This document shows, piece after piece, positions 17,438 through 25,182 of a DNA stretch of 64,000 bases. The stretch is from Alkalibacter mobilis (GTDB lineage: Bacteria > Bacillota > Clostridia > Eubacteriales > Alkalibacteraceae): the NCBI RefSeq assembly GCF_015594845.1, contig NZ_JADNRK010000004.1:62001-126000 (forward strand), in the 5' to 3' direction. The notes beneath the pieces are model-generated. The model worked only from the letters and a program-made list of their open reading frames with translations. It made no database searches and was not told the DNA's origin. The first letter of the stretch is position 1; each line of letters begins with the position of its first letter. A program made the translations under genes and the position numbers.

Positions 17438-17792
17438 GTCCGTGAAACCCCGGATGGATATCGTCCAATAGATCCAAAGAATTTTTTTCAAATTGATCTA
17501 TGTTTTCGCCAATATTTTCGCCTTGGCTTTTAAATATTTCAATTCCTGCTCCTTTGATGACTTCCGCAGCATTTTCACCGCATCTGGGTGTGATCAATGC
17601 GTTTATTTTACTGTCCACCAAAATCTGAGCGGCTTTTATCCCTGCACCACCTGGACTGTCCGCTGCAGTATTTTTTATAAATTCTTCCGATTTCTTTTCT
17701 GTATCATAAACCATGAACCAAGGTGCCCGCCCGAAAGAAATGCAAACTCCAGACTCCTTATTATTATCATTTACAGGTATTCCTATTTTCAT
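17427..17792 (-). CDS. NifX/NifB-fold (dinitrogenase FeMo cofactor) protein, ORP-like
   Basis: A 121-residue relative of the protein at 13707, with 'MKIGIPVNDNNKESGVCISFGRAPWFMVYD' type start and 'ALITPRCGENAAEVIKGAGIEIF' in the middle. It differs from its partner in having two internal Cys and an extended C-terminal tail. Cluster binding is expected from the family, not shown here. It begins 4 bases after DUF134. Confidence 0.82.
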   Translation of the reverse strand: MKIGIPVNDNNKESGVCISFGRAPWFMVYDTEKKSEEFIKNTAADSPGGAGIKAAQILVDSKINALITPRCGENAAEVIKGAGIEIFKSQGENIGENIDQFEKNSLDLLDDIHPGFHGHES

Positions 17793-17796
17793 AATA

Positions 17797-18165
17797 TCAC
17801 CCTTCCAAATTTATTTTATCTAGTTCTGCTCTTCTCCTGCACATACCACAGCCAGGTCTGACTTTTTCTTCAGTACAGAGTTTGTAGTCTCCGCCTTCGA
17901 TTTTCAGCAATTTACCGTGGACCAAAGATTGCGCAAGCTTGGTTTTTGCTTCATTGTAAATTCTTTGCACGGTAGTTCTTGCCACGTTCATCTGTTCGGC
18001 GCATTCTTCCTGCATCATTCCTTCAAGGTCGATCAAGCGAATCGTTTCGTACTCGTCAACTGTCATGATCACCAAATCGTCTTCGTCAAATTTGGCATTC
18101 AGGGGCCCAAACAGATTGCTGCCGGGAAGACAACAAACTCTTCTCCACTTTCTCGGCCTGGACAT
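17797..18165 (-). CDS. DUF134 helix-turn-helix protein, probable operon regulator
   Basis: A 122-residue DUF134 protein with '[21 protein letters not shown]' at the N-terminus, a sigma-70 region 4-like HTH ('[23 protein letters not shown]', about residues 50-75), and a C-terminal cysteine cluster 'CGMCRRR'. The cysteines at both ends could bind a metal or cluster. DUF134 genes commonly sit beside NifX and MinD-ferredoxin genes; here it is first in the operon, so autoregulation through the paired operators upstream is plausible. ATG at 18165 follows AAGGAGGTTAT. Confidence 0.87.
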   Translation of the reverse strand: MSRPRKWRRVCCLPGSNLFGPLNAKFDEDDLVIMTVDEYETIRLIDLEGMMQEECAEQMNVARTTVQRIYNEAKTKLAQSLVHGKLLKIEGGDYKLCTEEKVRPGCGMCRRRAELDKINLEG

Positions 18166-18241
18166 CCAATAACCTCCTTAAGTTTTATTTTATTGCCTCT
18201 AGATCCAATGGATCTTGTTAAACACTTAAAATGCATTTTTC

Positions 18242-18309
18242 CATAACCGACAGTTATGAACATATGCCCTTAACAATTTTCATTATACTCTTTAATGGGC
18301 ATATGTCAA
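18242..18309 (-). promoter_or_regulatory. Promoter and paired operators of the DUF134 operon
   Basis: On the minus strand TTGACA (18309-18304), 16 bases, TATAAT (18287-18282) is a consensus sigma-A promoter. Inverted arms GGGCATATGT (18297-18306) and ACATATGCCC (18260-18269) flank the -10, 37 bases centre to centre. A further inverted repeat CATAAC-CGACA-GTTATG lies at 18242-18258 in the leader. Confidence 0.8.
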
Positions 18310-18342
18310 TAACTTAAAACACATATCTGCACAATTTTGACA

Positions 18343-18368
18343 ATAAAAAACCCACCGTTAGGCGGGCT
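18343..18368 (-). terminator. Terminator after the permease operon
   Basis: On the minus strand CCCGCC-TAAC-GGTGGG (one G-U pair) is followed by six T. It ends the PadR-permease transcript just before the DUF134 promoter. Confidence 0.8.
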
Positions 18369-18392
18369 TATTCTACATATAAAATTAGGGAC

Positions 18393-18932
18393 TCAAACAT
18401 TCATCTGCGCAGCATTTGCGTATATTTCATCCACATCATCTTTTTTTATGGCTTTATCAACCAGGTGTCCGATGACGAATATTCCAATCATGCTCGCAAT
18501 AAGTCTGGTCAGTGCAAACTTGGTTCCGAGAGCTGAAAGTTCAAACAGGAACATTGGTATTTTTGTCGTAGACCAGGCTCCTATAAAGATCAAGACATTG
18601 CTGAATTTTACTCCTTTTTTCATAAAAACTCCAGCAAGTGGAAAAGCTCCATATAATGGCCCTGCAGCAGCTGAACCAAGAAAAATGGATATCAGTATTC
18701 CTTTTATACCGGATCCTTCTCCCATGTATTTTACCATTGTCTCTCTTGGAACCCAGACATCCAACAGTCCAAGCAGCACAAAGATGGGCGGAAGAACGGA
18801 CAACAATTCTTTAAAACTAAAACCGATGGTATCCACTGCTTTGTCACCGGCGATCGGATCGATAATATATAGACCTATAGTTACAAGTACCATCACTAAA
18901 AAAAACTTATATCTATTAACGAATTTTTTCAT
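18393..18932 (-). CDS. Permease half, COG0701/DUF318 (ArsP-like), second part
   Basis: A 179-residue membrane protein with about four to five helices and 'FLGSAAAGPLYGAFPLAG', the glycine-rich motif of the COG0701 permease family (YraQ/ArsP). Full-length relatives have about 300-340 residues; the protein at 18929 provides the other half. Ions or metal-organic compounds are proposed substrates for the family. Its ATG overlaps the upstream stop (ATGA), so both halves should be made in equal amounts. Confidence 0.8.
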   Translation of the reverse strand: MKKFVNRYKFFLVMVLVTIGLYIIDPIAGDKAVDTIGFSFKELLSVLPPIFVLLGLLDVWVPRETMVKYMGEGSGIKGILISIFLGSAAAGPLYGAFPLAGVFMKKGVKFSNVLIFIGAWSTTKIPMFLFELSALGTKFALTRLIASMIGIFVIGHLVDKAIKKDDVDEIYANAAQMNV

Positions 18933-19417
18933 AACTCACCCATCACCTTTCCTATAATCAATGCAACGACAAAAGCGTATAAAAATGCCAGTATATTTCT
19001 TGCCATAGTAACCTTTTTCCCAAAATATTTTGTCTCTAGTGGAACAGTTACCACTCCAACCATCATCAATGATGAAACAAATGCTCCCACCTGCATGTAT
19101 CCAGCTCCCCCTTGGAGCAACAAGGCTGCAGTGGGAAATGCTATAAAACCTGGAATAAGAGTTACACCGCCGACCAAGGCCGCCACGATCGTTCCGTACC
19201 ACCCTGAAGAGCTACCAATCAATTTGCTTATCATGTCAGGATCTATTACCGCCAGCATTACACCAACCAGGATTATGATCCCCAAAAATTGCGGCATCAT
19301 ATTCTCTAAAGCCTTGACCGCTTTCTTTAAACTTTTTTTGGTCTTCTGCTTGTCCTTAAAAAATGACAAAGTCAGAAGCCCTATTGCCAACGCATAAAAT
19401 ATTATAGTCTGCATCAT
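18929..19417 (-). CDS. Permease half, COG0701/DUF318 (ArsP-like), first part
   Basis: A 162-residue membrane protein with about five helices, including 'LVGGVTLIPGFIAFPTAALLLQGGAG', a motif similar in shape to the one in its partner; such internal similarity is expected of an inverted-repeat transporter. RBS AAAGGAGGAATTTT precedes ATGATG (19417). It probably forms a transporter with the next gene. No cysteine-rich or metal-binding loop is evident. Confidence 0.8.
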   Translation of the reverse strand: MMQTIIFYALAIGLLTLSFFKDKQKTKKSLKKAVKALENMMPQFLGIIILVGVMLAVIDPDMISKLIGSSSGWYGTIVAALVGGVTLIPGFIAFPTAALLLQGGAGYMQVGAFVSSLMMVGVVTVPLETKYFGKKVTMARNILAFLYAFVVALIIGKVMGEL

Positions 19418-19438
19418 ATAAAATTCCTCCTTTTATTG

Positions 19439-19804
19439 TCAACATTCCGTCTCATAGACACTTATGAATTTTTCTATCCTTTTTTTTCTTTCCTCGAAAA
19501 CTTGTATCCAGTCTTCCAATTCTGCCAATCCTTCGTCAGTTATCTTGTATACTCTTTTTTTCGGTCCCTCTTCGCTTTCCTTCCAGTCGGAAGAAACGAA
19601 TCCATGATTCTCCATTTTTCTAAGAGTTCTGTAGAGAGTGCTTACATTCATCTCTTCTTCCGTCAAACCGAGTTTTTCCAGCTGTTCCATCAAACCGTAA
19701 CCATGCACGCATTCTTTTTTTAGCAACAAGAGCAAACTGGCTTCCAAAAATTTACCTGTCTTGTTTGTTTTCCCGTGGCAAAAACACTCTTTTCCATTTT
19801 TCAT
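19439..19804 (-). CDS. PadR-family repressor with N-terminal Cys/His motif
   Basis: A 121-residue PadR regulator: winged helix 'LLLLLKKECVHGYGLMEQLEKLGL...VSTLYRTLRKMENHGFV' (about 20-80) and a C-terminal dimer helix. The N-terminal extension carries C-F-C-H and the C-terminus ends with a Cys, unusual for PadR and possibly a metal site. Start: ATG at 19804 after GGGGTG; two further in-frame ATG codons lie at 19813 and 19810. First gene of the operon with the two permease halves, which it most likely represses. Confidence 0.83.
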   Translation of the reverse strand: MKNGKECFCHGKTNKTGKFLEASLLLLLKKECVHGYGLMEQLEKLGLTEEEMNVSTLYRTLRKMENHGFVSSDWKESEEGPKKRVYKITDEGLAELEDWIQVFEERKKRIEKFISVYETEC

Positions 19805-19846
19805 TATCATCACCCCGATTGTTTTCAGATAAACTCATACCGCACA

Positions 19847-19909
19847 CTATATCCTTATTGCATATAGCTGGCATGAATATAGTTTAAACGCTAATAGACA
19901 TATTGTCAA
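19847..19909 (-). promoter_or_regulatory. Promoter and operator of the PadR-permease operon
   Basis: On the minus strand TTGACA (19909-19904), 17 bases, TAAACT (19886-19881). Downstream lies the inverted repeat CTATAT-N9-ATATAG (19847-19867), a size and A/T make-up fitting a PadR operator. Confidence 0.6.
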
Positions 19910-19937
19910 GATATATTAGTATTTTCTTATGTATTTT

Positions 19938-19966
19938 TTGACAAAATCAGCAGTATGTGATAAAAT
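19938..19966 (+). promoter_or_regulatory. Promoter reading toward ablA
   Basis: TTGACA (19938-19943), 17 bases, TAAAAT (19961-19966). It would start an RNA near 19973 whose leader runs over 560 bases to ablA. It is the only convincing promoter seen in the 735-base gap between the PadR gene and ablA. Confidence 0.65.
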
Positions 19967-20001
19967 TAACTGAATTTTAAAAAGTGAAGTAACTTGGTTG
20001 A

Positions 20002-20142
20002 GTACCACAAAACAAAGTATTCTTTGATGTGAAATTCCAAGTGAAAAATATATTTATTAGAACTGGGGCTTATGCAGGATCATATGGTCATGCATTTCCG
20101 ATTGATTCGGAACCAGCATATTATGTAAATTCAGATATATGA
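20002..20142 (+). other. Possible small ORF or gene remnant in the ablA leader
   Basis: A 46-codon open frame follows the TGA at 19999 and ends with a TGA at 20140-20142. Its last part reads TGAYAGSYGHAFPIDSEP, a composition that looks protein-like. There is no ATG; a GTG lies at 20029 without a ribosome site. No family is recognised. It may be the worn 3' end of a lost gene or chance. Confidence 0.25.
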
Positions 20143-20390
20143 GTAGATCCTTCACGTCCGTTCAGGATGACGGTCAAACGTATTGGCTGATCCTTTTGAC
20201 AGACTTAGACTGACGCTCAAACGTATTGGCTGATCCTTTGACAGACTCAGACTGACGATCAAATGTATTAGCTGATCCTTTGACAGACTCAGACTGACGG
20301 TCAGATGTATTAGCTGATCCTTTGACAGGCTCAGACTGACGGTCAAACGTACAAGATGCTTCCCTGACAGGTTCATGCTGATGGGAACTA
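20141..20390. repeat. Dispersed repeat block D, about 42-bp tandem array
   Basis: One standard core copy (GTAGATCCTTCACGTCCG then TTCAGGATGACGG, from 20143) is followed by diverged copies GGCTGATCCTTTGACAGACT + CAGACTGACG. Their TATTGGCTGA/TATTAGCTGA starts lie at 20181, 20224, 20266 and 20308 (period 42-43), and a last degenerate copy lies near 20350. The array sits in the leader of ablA. Confidence 0.88.
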
Positions 20391-20446
20391 CATTTTGGAT
20401 GGTGCGGGATAAAACATCATATGTTTATCTAAATCATAAATGCCAA

Positions 20447-20498
20447 GGCACTCTAACTCTATCAATAACAATGATAGGGTGGAGTGTCTTTTATTTTA
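20447..20498 (+). terminator. Terminator-like hairpin in the ablA leader
   Basis: GGCACTCTAACTCTATCA (20447-20464) pairs with TGATAGGGTGGAGTGTC (20472-20488), with a few mismatches or G-U pairs, followed by TTTTATTTTA. It lies 42 bases before the ablA start with no room for a promoter between, so ablA must be read through it. A partial palindrome at 20408-20429 (GATAAA...TTTATC) precedes it. Confidence 0.65.
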
Positions 20499-20539
20499 CC
20501 TAAATCGGCTACAGGCCGTTAATATAGAAAGGAGATTTT

Positions 20540-21865
20540 ATGCAAGAAACAATTAGTATGACCCAAGACAGAATAAACAAGGAGGACATTTCCGACAAAC
20601 TGCTGGAAAAATGGCGAGACTGGAGATGGCAATTGAAAAATAGTATTACAACTGTTGATACTGTTGAGAAGATCCTGGACATTACTTTTTCCGAGAAGAA
20701 AAAACAAGCCATACAAAATACCATAGAGAAATTTCCATTATCTGTGACGCCTTACTACCTGTCGCTGATAGATACCGAAGATCCTGAAAGTGATCCGGTA
20801 TTCAAACAATGTTTTCCGGACGTACGCGAGCTTAGCTTATCCAATTGTGACATGTCCGATCCCCTTCACGAGGACGGCGACAGCCCTGTTGAAGGGATCA
20901 CTCACAGATATCCGGACAGGATATTGTTTCATATAAGCAATGTGTGTGCAATGTATTGCAGACACTGTACACGAAAAAGAAAAGTGGGAGATCAGGATTC
21001 GATCCCCTCAAAAGATCAGATTTTAAAAGGCATCGAATATGTAAAAAACACTCCGCAGGTCAGAGATGTTCTTCTTTCAGGTGGAGATCCCCTGATGCTT
21101 TCCGATGATTATCTGGACTGGATCTTGGAAAGGCTTTCTGAAATCCCACATGTGGAAATCATAAGGATCGGATCGAGAATGCCTGTGGTACTTCCCTACA
21201 GGATAACTGACGGACTTATTGAAGTACTAAGCAAATATGACAACATTTGGTTGAATACACATTTTAACCATCCCAGAGAAATGACAGGTTCTTCAAAAAA
21301 AGCTTTGAAAAAACTAAACAATGCAGGGATACCCCTTGGGAACCAATCGGTCCTGTTGAGAGACGTGAACGACTGCCCGAGGATCATGAAGAGACTGGTC
21401 CATAAGCTCACTGCAAATAAAGTTCGCCCCTATTACCTCTATCAGTGCGATCTTTCAGAAGGGCTGGAGCACTTTAGGACCAACGTGGGAAAAGGCATAG
21501 AAATAATGGAAAACCTTCGTGGCCATACCAGTGGATTTGCCGTACCCACATATGTTATTGATGCCCCCGGTGGTGGAGGTAAAATACCTGTAATGCCCAA
21601 TTATCTTATATCCTGGTCCACCAACAAAGTGGTGCTCAGAAACTACGAAGGCGTGATTACCACATACAAAATGCCTGATGATTACAACCATTACGAGTGC
21701 GACCTTGAATGTGACGACTGCAACTTGCAACTTAATACCGAAAATCAGGAGAGCGATTATAAGACAATAGGAATCTCCAAGCTCCTTAGCGATTACGAGG
21801 ACGAGATAACCTTGACCCCTGAAAATCTTGACAGAGATGCAAGAAACAGAGAGGACGTATCCTGA
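20540..21865 (+). CDS. ablA: Lysine 2,3-aminomutase
   Basis: A 441-residue radical SAM/PLP enzyme. Cys136, Cys140 and Cys143 form CX3CX2C; the PLP lysine is Lys348 in PGGGGK; Asp304 (YQCD) and Asp341 (VIDAP) match the residues that hold the lysine side chain in the Clostridium subterminale enzyme. It converts L-lysine to L-beta-lysine. Pairing with the acetyltransferase gene 2 bases downstream identifies the ablAB osmolyte pathway rather than lysine fermentation, whose other genes are absent here. ATG at 20540 follows AAAGGAG. A leader hairpin suggests controlled read-through. Confidence 0.94.
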   Translation: MQETISMTQDRINKEDISDKLLEKWRDWRWQLKNSITTVDTVEKILDITFSEKKKQAIQNTIEKFPLSVTPYYLSLIDTEDPESDPVFKQCFPDVRELSLSNCDMSDPLHEDGDSPVEGITHRYPDRILFHISNVCAMYCRHCTRKRKVGDQDSIPSKDQILKGIEYVKNTPQVRDVLLSGGDPLMLSDDYLDWILERLSEIPHVEIIRIGSRMPVVLPYRITDGLIEVLSKYDNIWLNTHFNHPREMTGSSKKALKKLNNAGIPLGNQSVLLRDVNDCPRIMKRLVHKLTANKVRPYYLYQCDLSEGLEHFRTNVGKGIEIMENLRGHTSGFAVPTYVIDAPGGGGKIPVMPNYLISWSTNKVVLRNYEGVITTYKMPDDYNHYECDLECDDCNLQLNTENQESDYKTIGISKLLSDYEDEITLTPENLDRDARNREDVS

Positions 21866-21867
21866 AT

Positions 21868-22692
21868 ATGGACTTAATGGAAAAAATCAGAAATTCAACC
21901 GTACAACACGGCAAAGATAATGATCGGATCTATTTGATGAAATTAGCTCCCGAAGATACGGATAATATAATCGGCGATTTGGAGGCTATGGCTCTGCAAA
22001 ATGCCTATTCAAAAATTTTCATTAAAGTTCCCGAAAAGTACATGGGGGTCTTTATGGAGTCTGGTTTCGTCATCGAAGCCAAGGTTCCGGGGTTTTTCTC
22101 CGACGGTGAAACTTGCGTCTTTATGGGAAAATATTATAGTTCTAGAAGGTCAGTAGATAGAAATCAAGAAAAAACAGACAATGTATTGAGTCTGGCGGCC
22201 AATACTCAGAAAAAGGAACCAAAGCTTGATGATAGTTTTCAAATCAAGGTTCTTAAACCTTCGGATGCGGAGGAAATGGCCCTTTTATACGGCAAGGTTT
22301 TTAAAACCTATCCTTTTCCCATCCATGATCCAAAATACATTAGGCAGACCATGTCAGAAAACTTAATCTACTTCGGGGCCATACATGAAGGCCGGATAGC
22401 AGCTCTGGGATCATGTGAGACCGACCCTGAAAACAAGAACAGCGAAATGACCGATTTTGCGACTCTGCCGGAATATCGGGGAAAATCTCTGGCTTCCAAT
22501 CTGTTGACAGAGATGGAAATACATATGAAAAATTCAAATTACAATGCCCTTTACACTATAGCAAGAAGCCAGTCATTCGGTATGAACCTGGTATTTGCAA
22601 AGGCCGGTTATAAATACAGTGGAACGTTGATCAACAACACAAACATTGCAGGAAACATCGAGAGCATGAATGTTTGGTACAAGAATATATGA
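21868..22692 (+). CDS. ablB: Beta-lysine N6-acetyltransferase
   Basis: A 274-residue protein. The C-terminal GNAT domain (about 125-270) contains 'ATLPEYRGKSLASNLLTEM', with the acetyl-CoA loop (R/Q-x-x-G-x-G/S-like), and the N-terminal half is specific to the AblB family. It acetylates beta-lysine to N-epsilon-acetyl-beta-lysine, a compatible solute of salt-stressed anaerobes and methanogens. ATG at 21868 is directly after the ablA stop, so translation is probably coupled. A terminator overlaps the end region. Confidence 0.92.
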   Translation: MDLMEKIRNSTVQHGKDNDRIYLMKLAPEDTDNIIGDLEAMALQNAYSKIFIKVPEKYMGVFMESGFVIEAKVPGFFSDGETCVFMGKYYSSRRSVDRNQEKTDNVLSLAANTQKKEPKLDDSFQIKVLKPSDAEEMALLYGKVFKTYPFPIHDPKYIRQTMSENLIYFGAIHEGRIAALGSCETDPENKNSEMTDFATLPEYRGKSLASNLLTEMEIHMKNSNYNALYTIARSQSFGMNLVFAKAGYKYSGTLINNTNIAGNIESMNVWYKNI

Positions 22693-22700
22693 TATAAGAA

Positions 22701-22732
22701 CAGCACCCTTTAAAGGGTGCTGCTTTCATTTT
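22701..22732. terminator. Terminator after ablB
   Basis: CAGCACCCTTT (22701-22711) and AAAGGGTGCTG (22712-22722) form a perfect palindrome followed by a T-rich stretch (CTTTCATTTT). It overlaps the stop codon of the convergent permease gene. Confidence 0.8.
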
Positions 22733-23867
22733 CACTCAATCTGTTTGTGCTTTTTTTGGATTTGAGCCTCTGATCCACCCATTCCCTTACAAGTGAGTAA
22801 CCCAGAGCAAATGTAGGCACTCCAAGGAGCATTCCCGGCAATCCGAACATACCGGCACCGACGATGATCGAAATCAGAACCCACATTCCCGGCAAACCTA
22901 CTGTATTCCCCAAGATTTTGGGCTTTAGGATATTTCCGTCAAACTGCTGAAGGGCAATTATAAAAATCAGAAATGTCAAGGCTTTGATTGGATCTACTAT
23001 CAAAATCAAAAATATTCCGGGTACAGCCCCGATGAATGGGCCAAAAATTGGTATAAGATTGGTAACACCGATAATCAAACTTATCAGCAACACGTAAGGC
23101 ATGTCCATTATTGTCATTCCAAGAAAGCAAATTATTCCGATTATCAGGGAATCGATAACATTTCCGGTTATGAATTTGTTGAAGATCCCATTGGCCCTGT
23201 TGGTGATTTCCATAAATCTACTGTAATGCCTGTCCGGACACAAAGCTTCGCTGAACCTGGACATTTGCCCCATCAGGACGTCTTTGCCGTAAAGAAAGTA
23301 AACCGAGATGATCAAGCCAATGATCCAGTTGTACAGGCCCGATGTGAGTCCCAGCAAGTAGTTTCCAACATACGGAAGCCATTTTGATATCAACCCGTTT
23401 ATTCTGTCAGGGAGATTTCTTAAAAAGTCGCTGTCATACCAATCGATCATTTCCTGCAGACCTATGGCCTCGTCCAGTTTTAGCACCCATGTCTCTACTG
23501 TGGTTACATAAATCGGTACATTTTCAATCAATTGCCCTATGCTGTCTATCAATTGGGGAAGAATATACCGGATAAGTATTGCACCGGTTAGGATGGCCAA
23601 TAGATAAGTGGAAATTATCGATAATGCCGAAGCCGCTTTTTTGCCTGTTACTCCCTTATTTTCAATTCCGTAAAACACTCTTTTTCTAAAACCTTTATAA
23701 GGTATGTTGAGTAAATATGCCAACACAAATCCGTATATTACAGGCAAAGCGATCTTATGCACTTTATCCAATATACCGATTATCGTGCTGAAATTCGTCA
23801 ACGAAATAAATAGCACTATACCATATGTTATGATCAAAATCATCTGTTTGAACTTTACCTTGTCCAT
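22710..23867 (-). CDS. AI-2E (TqsA/UPF0118) family transporter
   Basis: A 385-residue membrane protein with seven to eight helices. The C-terminal half has the family blocks 'LIPIFGPFIGAVPGIFLIL' and 'QQFDGNILKPKILGNTVGL' (about 300-345). The family includes autoinducer-2 exporters and Na+/H+ antiporters; the present role is not decidable, though a Na+ or osmotic role would fit the ablAB neighbours. The ATG at 23867 follows AAGAGGGATTTT; an ATG at 23888 would contain this ribosome site. Confidence 0.87.
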   Translation of the reverse strand: MDKVKFKQMILIITYGIVLFISLTNFSTIIGILDKVHKIALPVIYGFVLAYLLNIPYKGFRKRVFYGIENKGVTGKKAASALSIISTYLLAILTGAILIRYILPQLIDSIGQLIENVPIYVTTVETWVLKLDEAIGLQEMIDWYDSDFLRNLPDRINGLISKWLPYVGNYLLGLTSGLYNWIIGLIISVYFLYGKDVLMGQMSRFSEALCPDRHYSRFMEITNRANGIFNKFITGNVIDSLIIGIICFLGMTIMDMPYVLLISLIIGVTNLIPIFGPFIGAVPGIFLILIVDPIKALTFLIFIIALQQFDGNILKPKILGNTVGLPGMWVLISIIVGAGMFGLPGMLLGVPTFALGYSLVREWVDQRLKSKKSTNRLSENESSTL

Positions 23868-23904
23868 AAAATCCCTCTTTAAATTCATAGTATTGGTGCC
23901 TGAA

Positions 23905-23932
23905 TAAAAAACCCTGCCTCAAGGCAAGGTCG
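23905..23932 (-). terminator. Terminator after the CdaR-type gene
   Basis: On the minus strand CCTTGCC-TTGA-GGCAGGG (one U-G pair), followed by TTTTTTA. It separates the gene at 23949 from the permease gene. Confidence 0.82.
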
Positions 23933-23948
23933 ATCGGTGTTCATAATC

Positions 23949-25088
23949 CTACTTGTTTCTGAAATAGTATGCCAACTCGTTTAAGAACTCTCTGTCTGCG
24001 GAATTCGAAATAGGATCGATATTCAAGGTATTCTTTATTTTATTCAACCTGAATACCAGTGTATTTCTGTGCATGAAAAGATCTTTTGCGCTGTTGACCA
24101 TGTTGTAGTTGTTCCTGCCCAGGACTTCAACAGTTTCAGCTATCATCTGCTGATCGTCAGTGGAAAATACATCGTTGTAGGTATTGAATATCTCACTGTA
24201 TTCCTTCATTGTAACAATACTTCTAAAATGATCGATTATATTGCAGTCAAAGAAATGTATGCCTTCCTTTTCCTTGACGTGCAAAAGCATCTCGTTGGCA
24301 TGAAAGTACGAGTGCCTGTACATTCCAATTTTGTTTTGAAGGCTACCTATGAAAAATCCGAAGTCGCTTTCACCAAAATTATCGGACATTCTGGACATGA
24401 AATCTTCTATAAATTCCCTGATTTCGTATTTATAATCAAACATATCGTTGTTGCCTTTAGCTTCTACAGCCTTTAAAATTACAATGTTGTCATTGGATGC
24501 CACCGTTATCAGGTCGGAATTAACACAGTTTTTCGAAGCCCGTATGGCACTGATCATGCTCAACCTGTCATAGCTTTTATTTACCTTTATTATGATTGCC
24601 ACAGCAAGCAAATTCTTCTTCAATTCGATCTCGGCAGCCAGATTTTCAAGCAATGAAATATCAGGATTTTCTTCAAATAGAAGAGTATACATGAATTGTT
24701 CCGTCTTGTTTCTTCGTGTTCTCTTTTTTTCCATATAGACTTCGTATTCGATCATCGCTTCCAGGGACACTTTGACCAGACCGGCAAAAGCCTTGACGCT
24801 ACCAGGATCTCCAGTGACGCCTACCACGCCTACAGGCTTGTTCTTGTATTCAATGACAAGGTTAACTCCCGGTTTTGTACCTATAAACTTTTTTTCCTCT
24901 TCAACTTCTCTCTGTTCTGACTCGCCATGAAGCATTTCATATGCGACCTCATGAAAATTGCCTATTCTGGACTCGTCACGGCTTGCAATAATAGTGCCGT
25001 TCTCATTCATTATGTTGATATTGTATTCCATATATTGAGCCATCTTGTCGATAAACCGTTGAGCCATTGAAGCGCTTAGTATAGTCAT
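23949..25088 (-). CDS. CdaR/PucR-type sugar-diacid-like regulator
   Basis: A 379-residue regulator. The N-terminal diacid-recognition domain (about 1-130, 'MAQRFIDKMAQYMEYNINIMNENG', 'VGVVGVTGDP') is as in CdaR; a GGDEF-like middle region and a C-terminal PucR HTH ('NMVNSAKDLFMHRNTLVFRLNKI', about 325-350) follow. CdaR controls glucarate/glycerate genes in E. coli, but no such genes are here, so the ligand is open. ATG at 25088 follows GAGGAGGGTGTT. It is monocistronic. Confidence 0.86.
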   Translation of the reverse strand: MTILSASMAQRFIDKMAQYMEYNINIMNENGTIIASRDESRIGNFHEVAYEMLHGESEQREVEEEKKFIGTKPGVNLVIEYKNKPVGVVGVTGDPGSVKAFAGLVKVSLEAMIEYEVYMEKKRTRRNKTEQFMYTLLFEENPDISLLENLAAEIELKKNLLAVAIIIKVNKSYDRLSMISAIRASKNCVNSDLITVASNDNIVILKAVEAKGNNDMFDYKYEIREFIEDFMSRMSDNFGESDFGFFIGSLQNKIGMYRHSYFHANEMLLHVKEKEGIHFFDCNIIDHFRSIVTMKEYSEIFNTYNDVFSTDDQQMIAETVEVLGRNNYNMVNSAKDLFMHRNTLVFRLNKIKNTLNIDPISNSADREFLNELAYYFRNK

Positions 25089-25182
25089 AACACCCTCCTC
25101 TTCAATTATTATTGAAGTGACATACCCTGATTATACTATTTCTAAAATAAACAATCAACAAAACTGATTTTTCATAAGGCAC

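Noticed and set aside
13707-17792. Nitrogenase accessory genes
   Set aside because: NifX-fold and MinD/Mrp proteins occur without nifHDKENB; the layout matches ORP-type loci of non-fixing anaerobes.
18337-18957. 206-codon plus-strand ORF opposite the permease half
   Set aside because: Mirror image of a membrane-protein gene; the minus-strand reading has ribosome site, coupled start and family motifs.
20175-20345. CRISPR-like regular array
   Set aside because: The 42-bp units touch each other without unique spacers, they drift in sequence, and no cas genes are in the window.
20400-20539. Lysine riboswitch before lysine 2,3-aminomutase
   Set aside because: The conserved L-box junction sequences are not seen; only a terminator-like hairpin is present.
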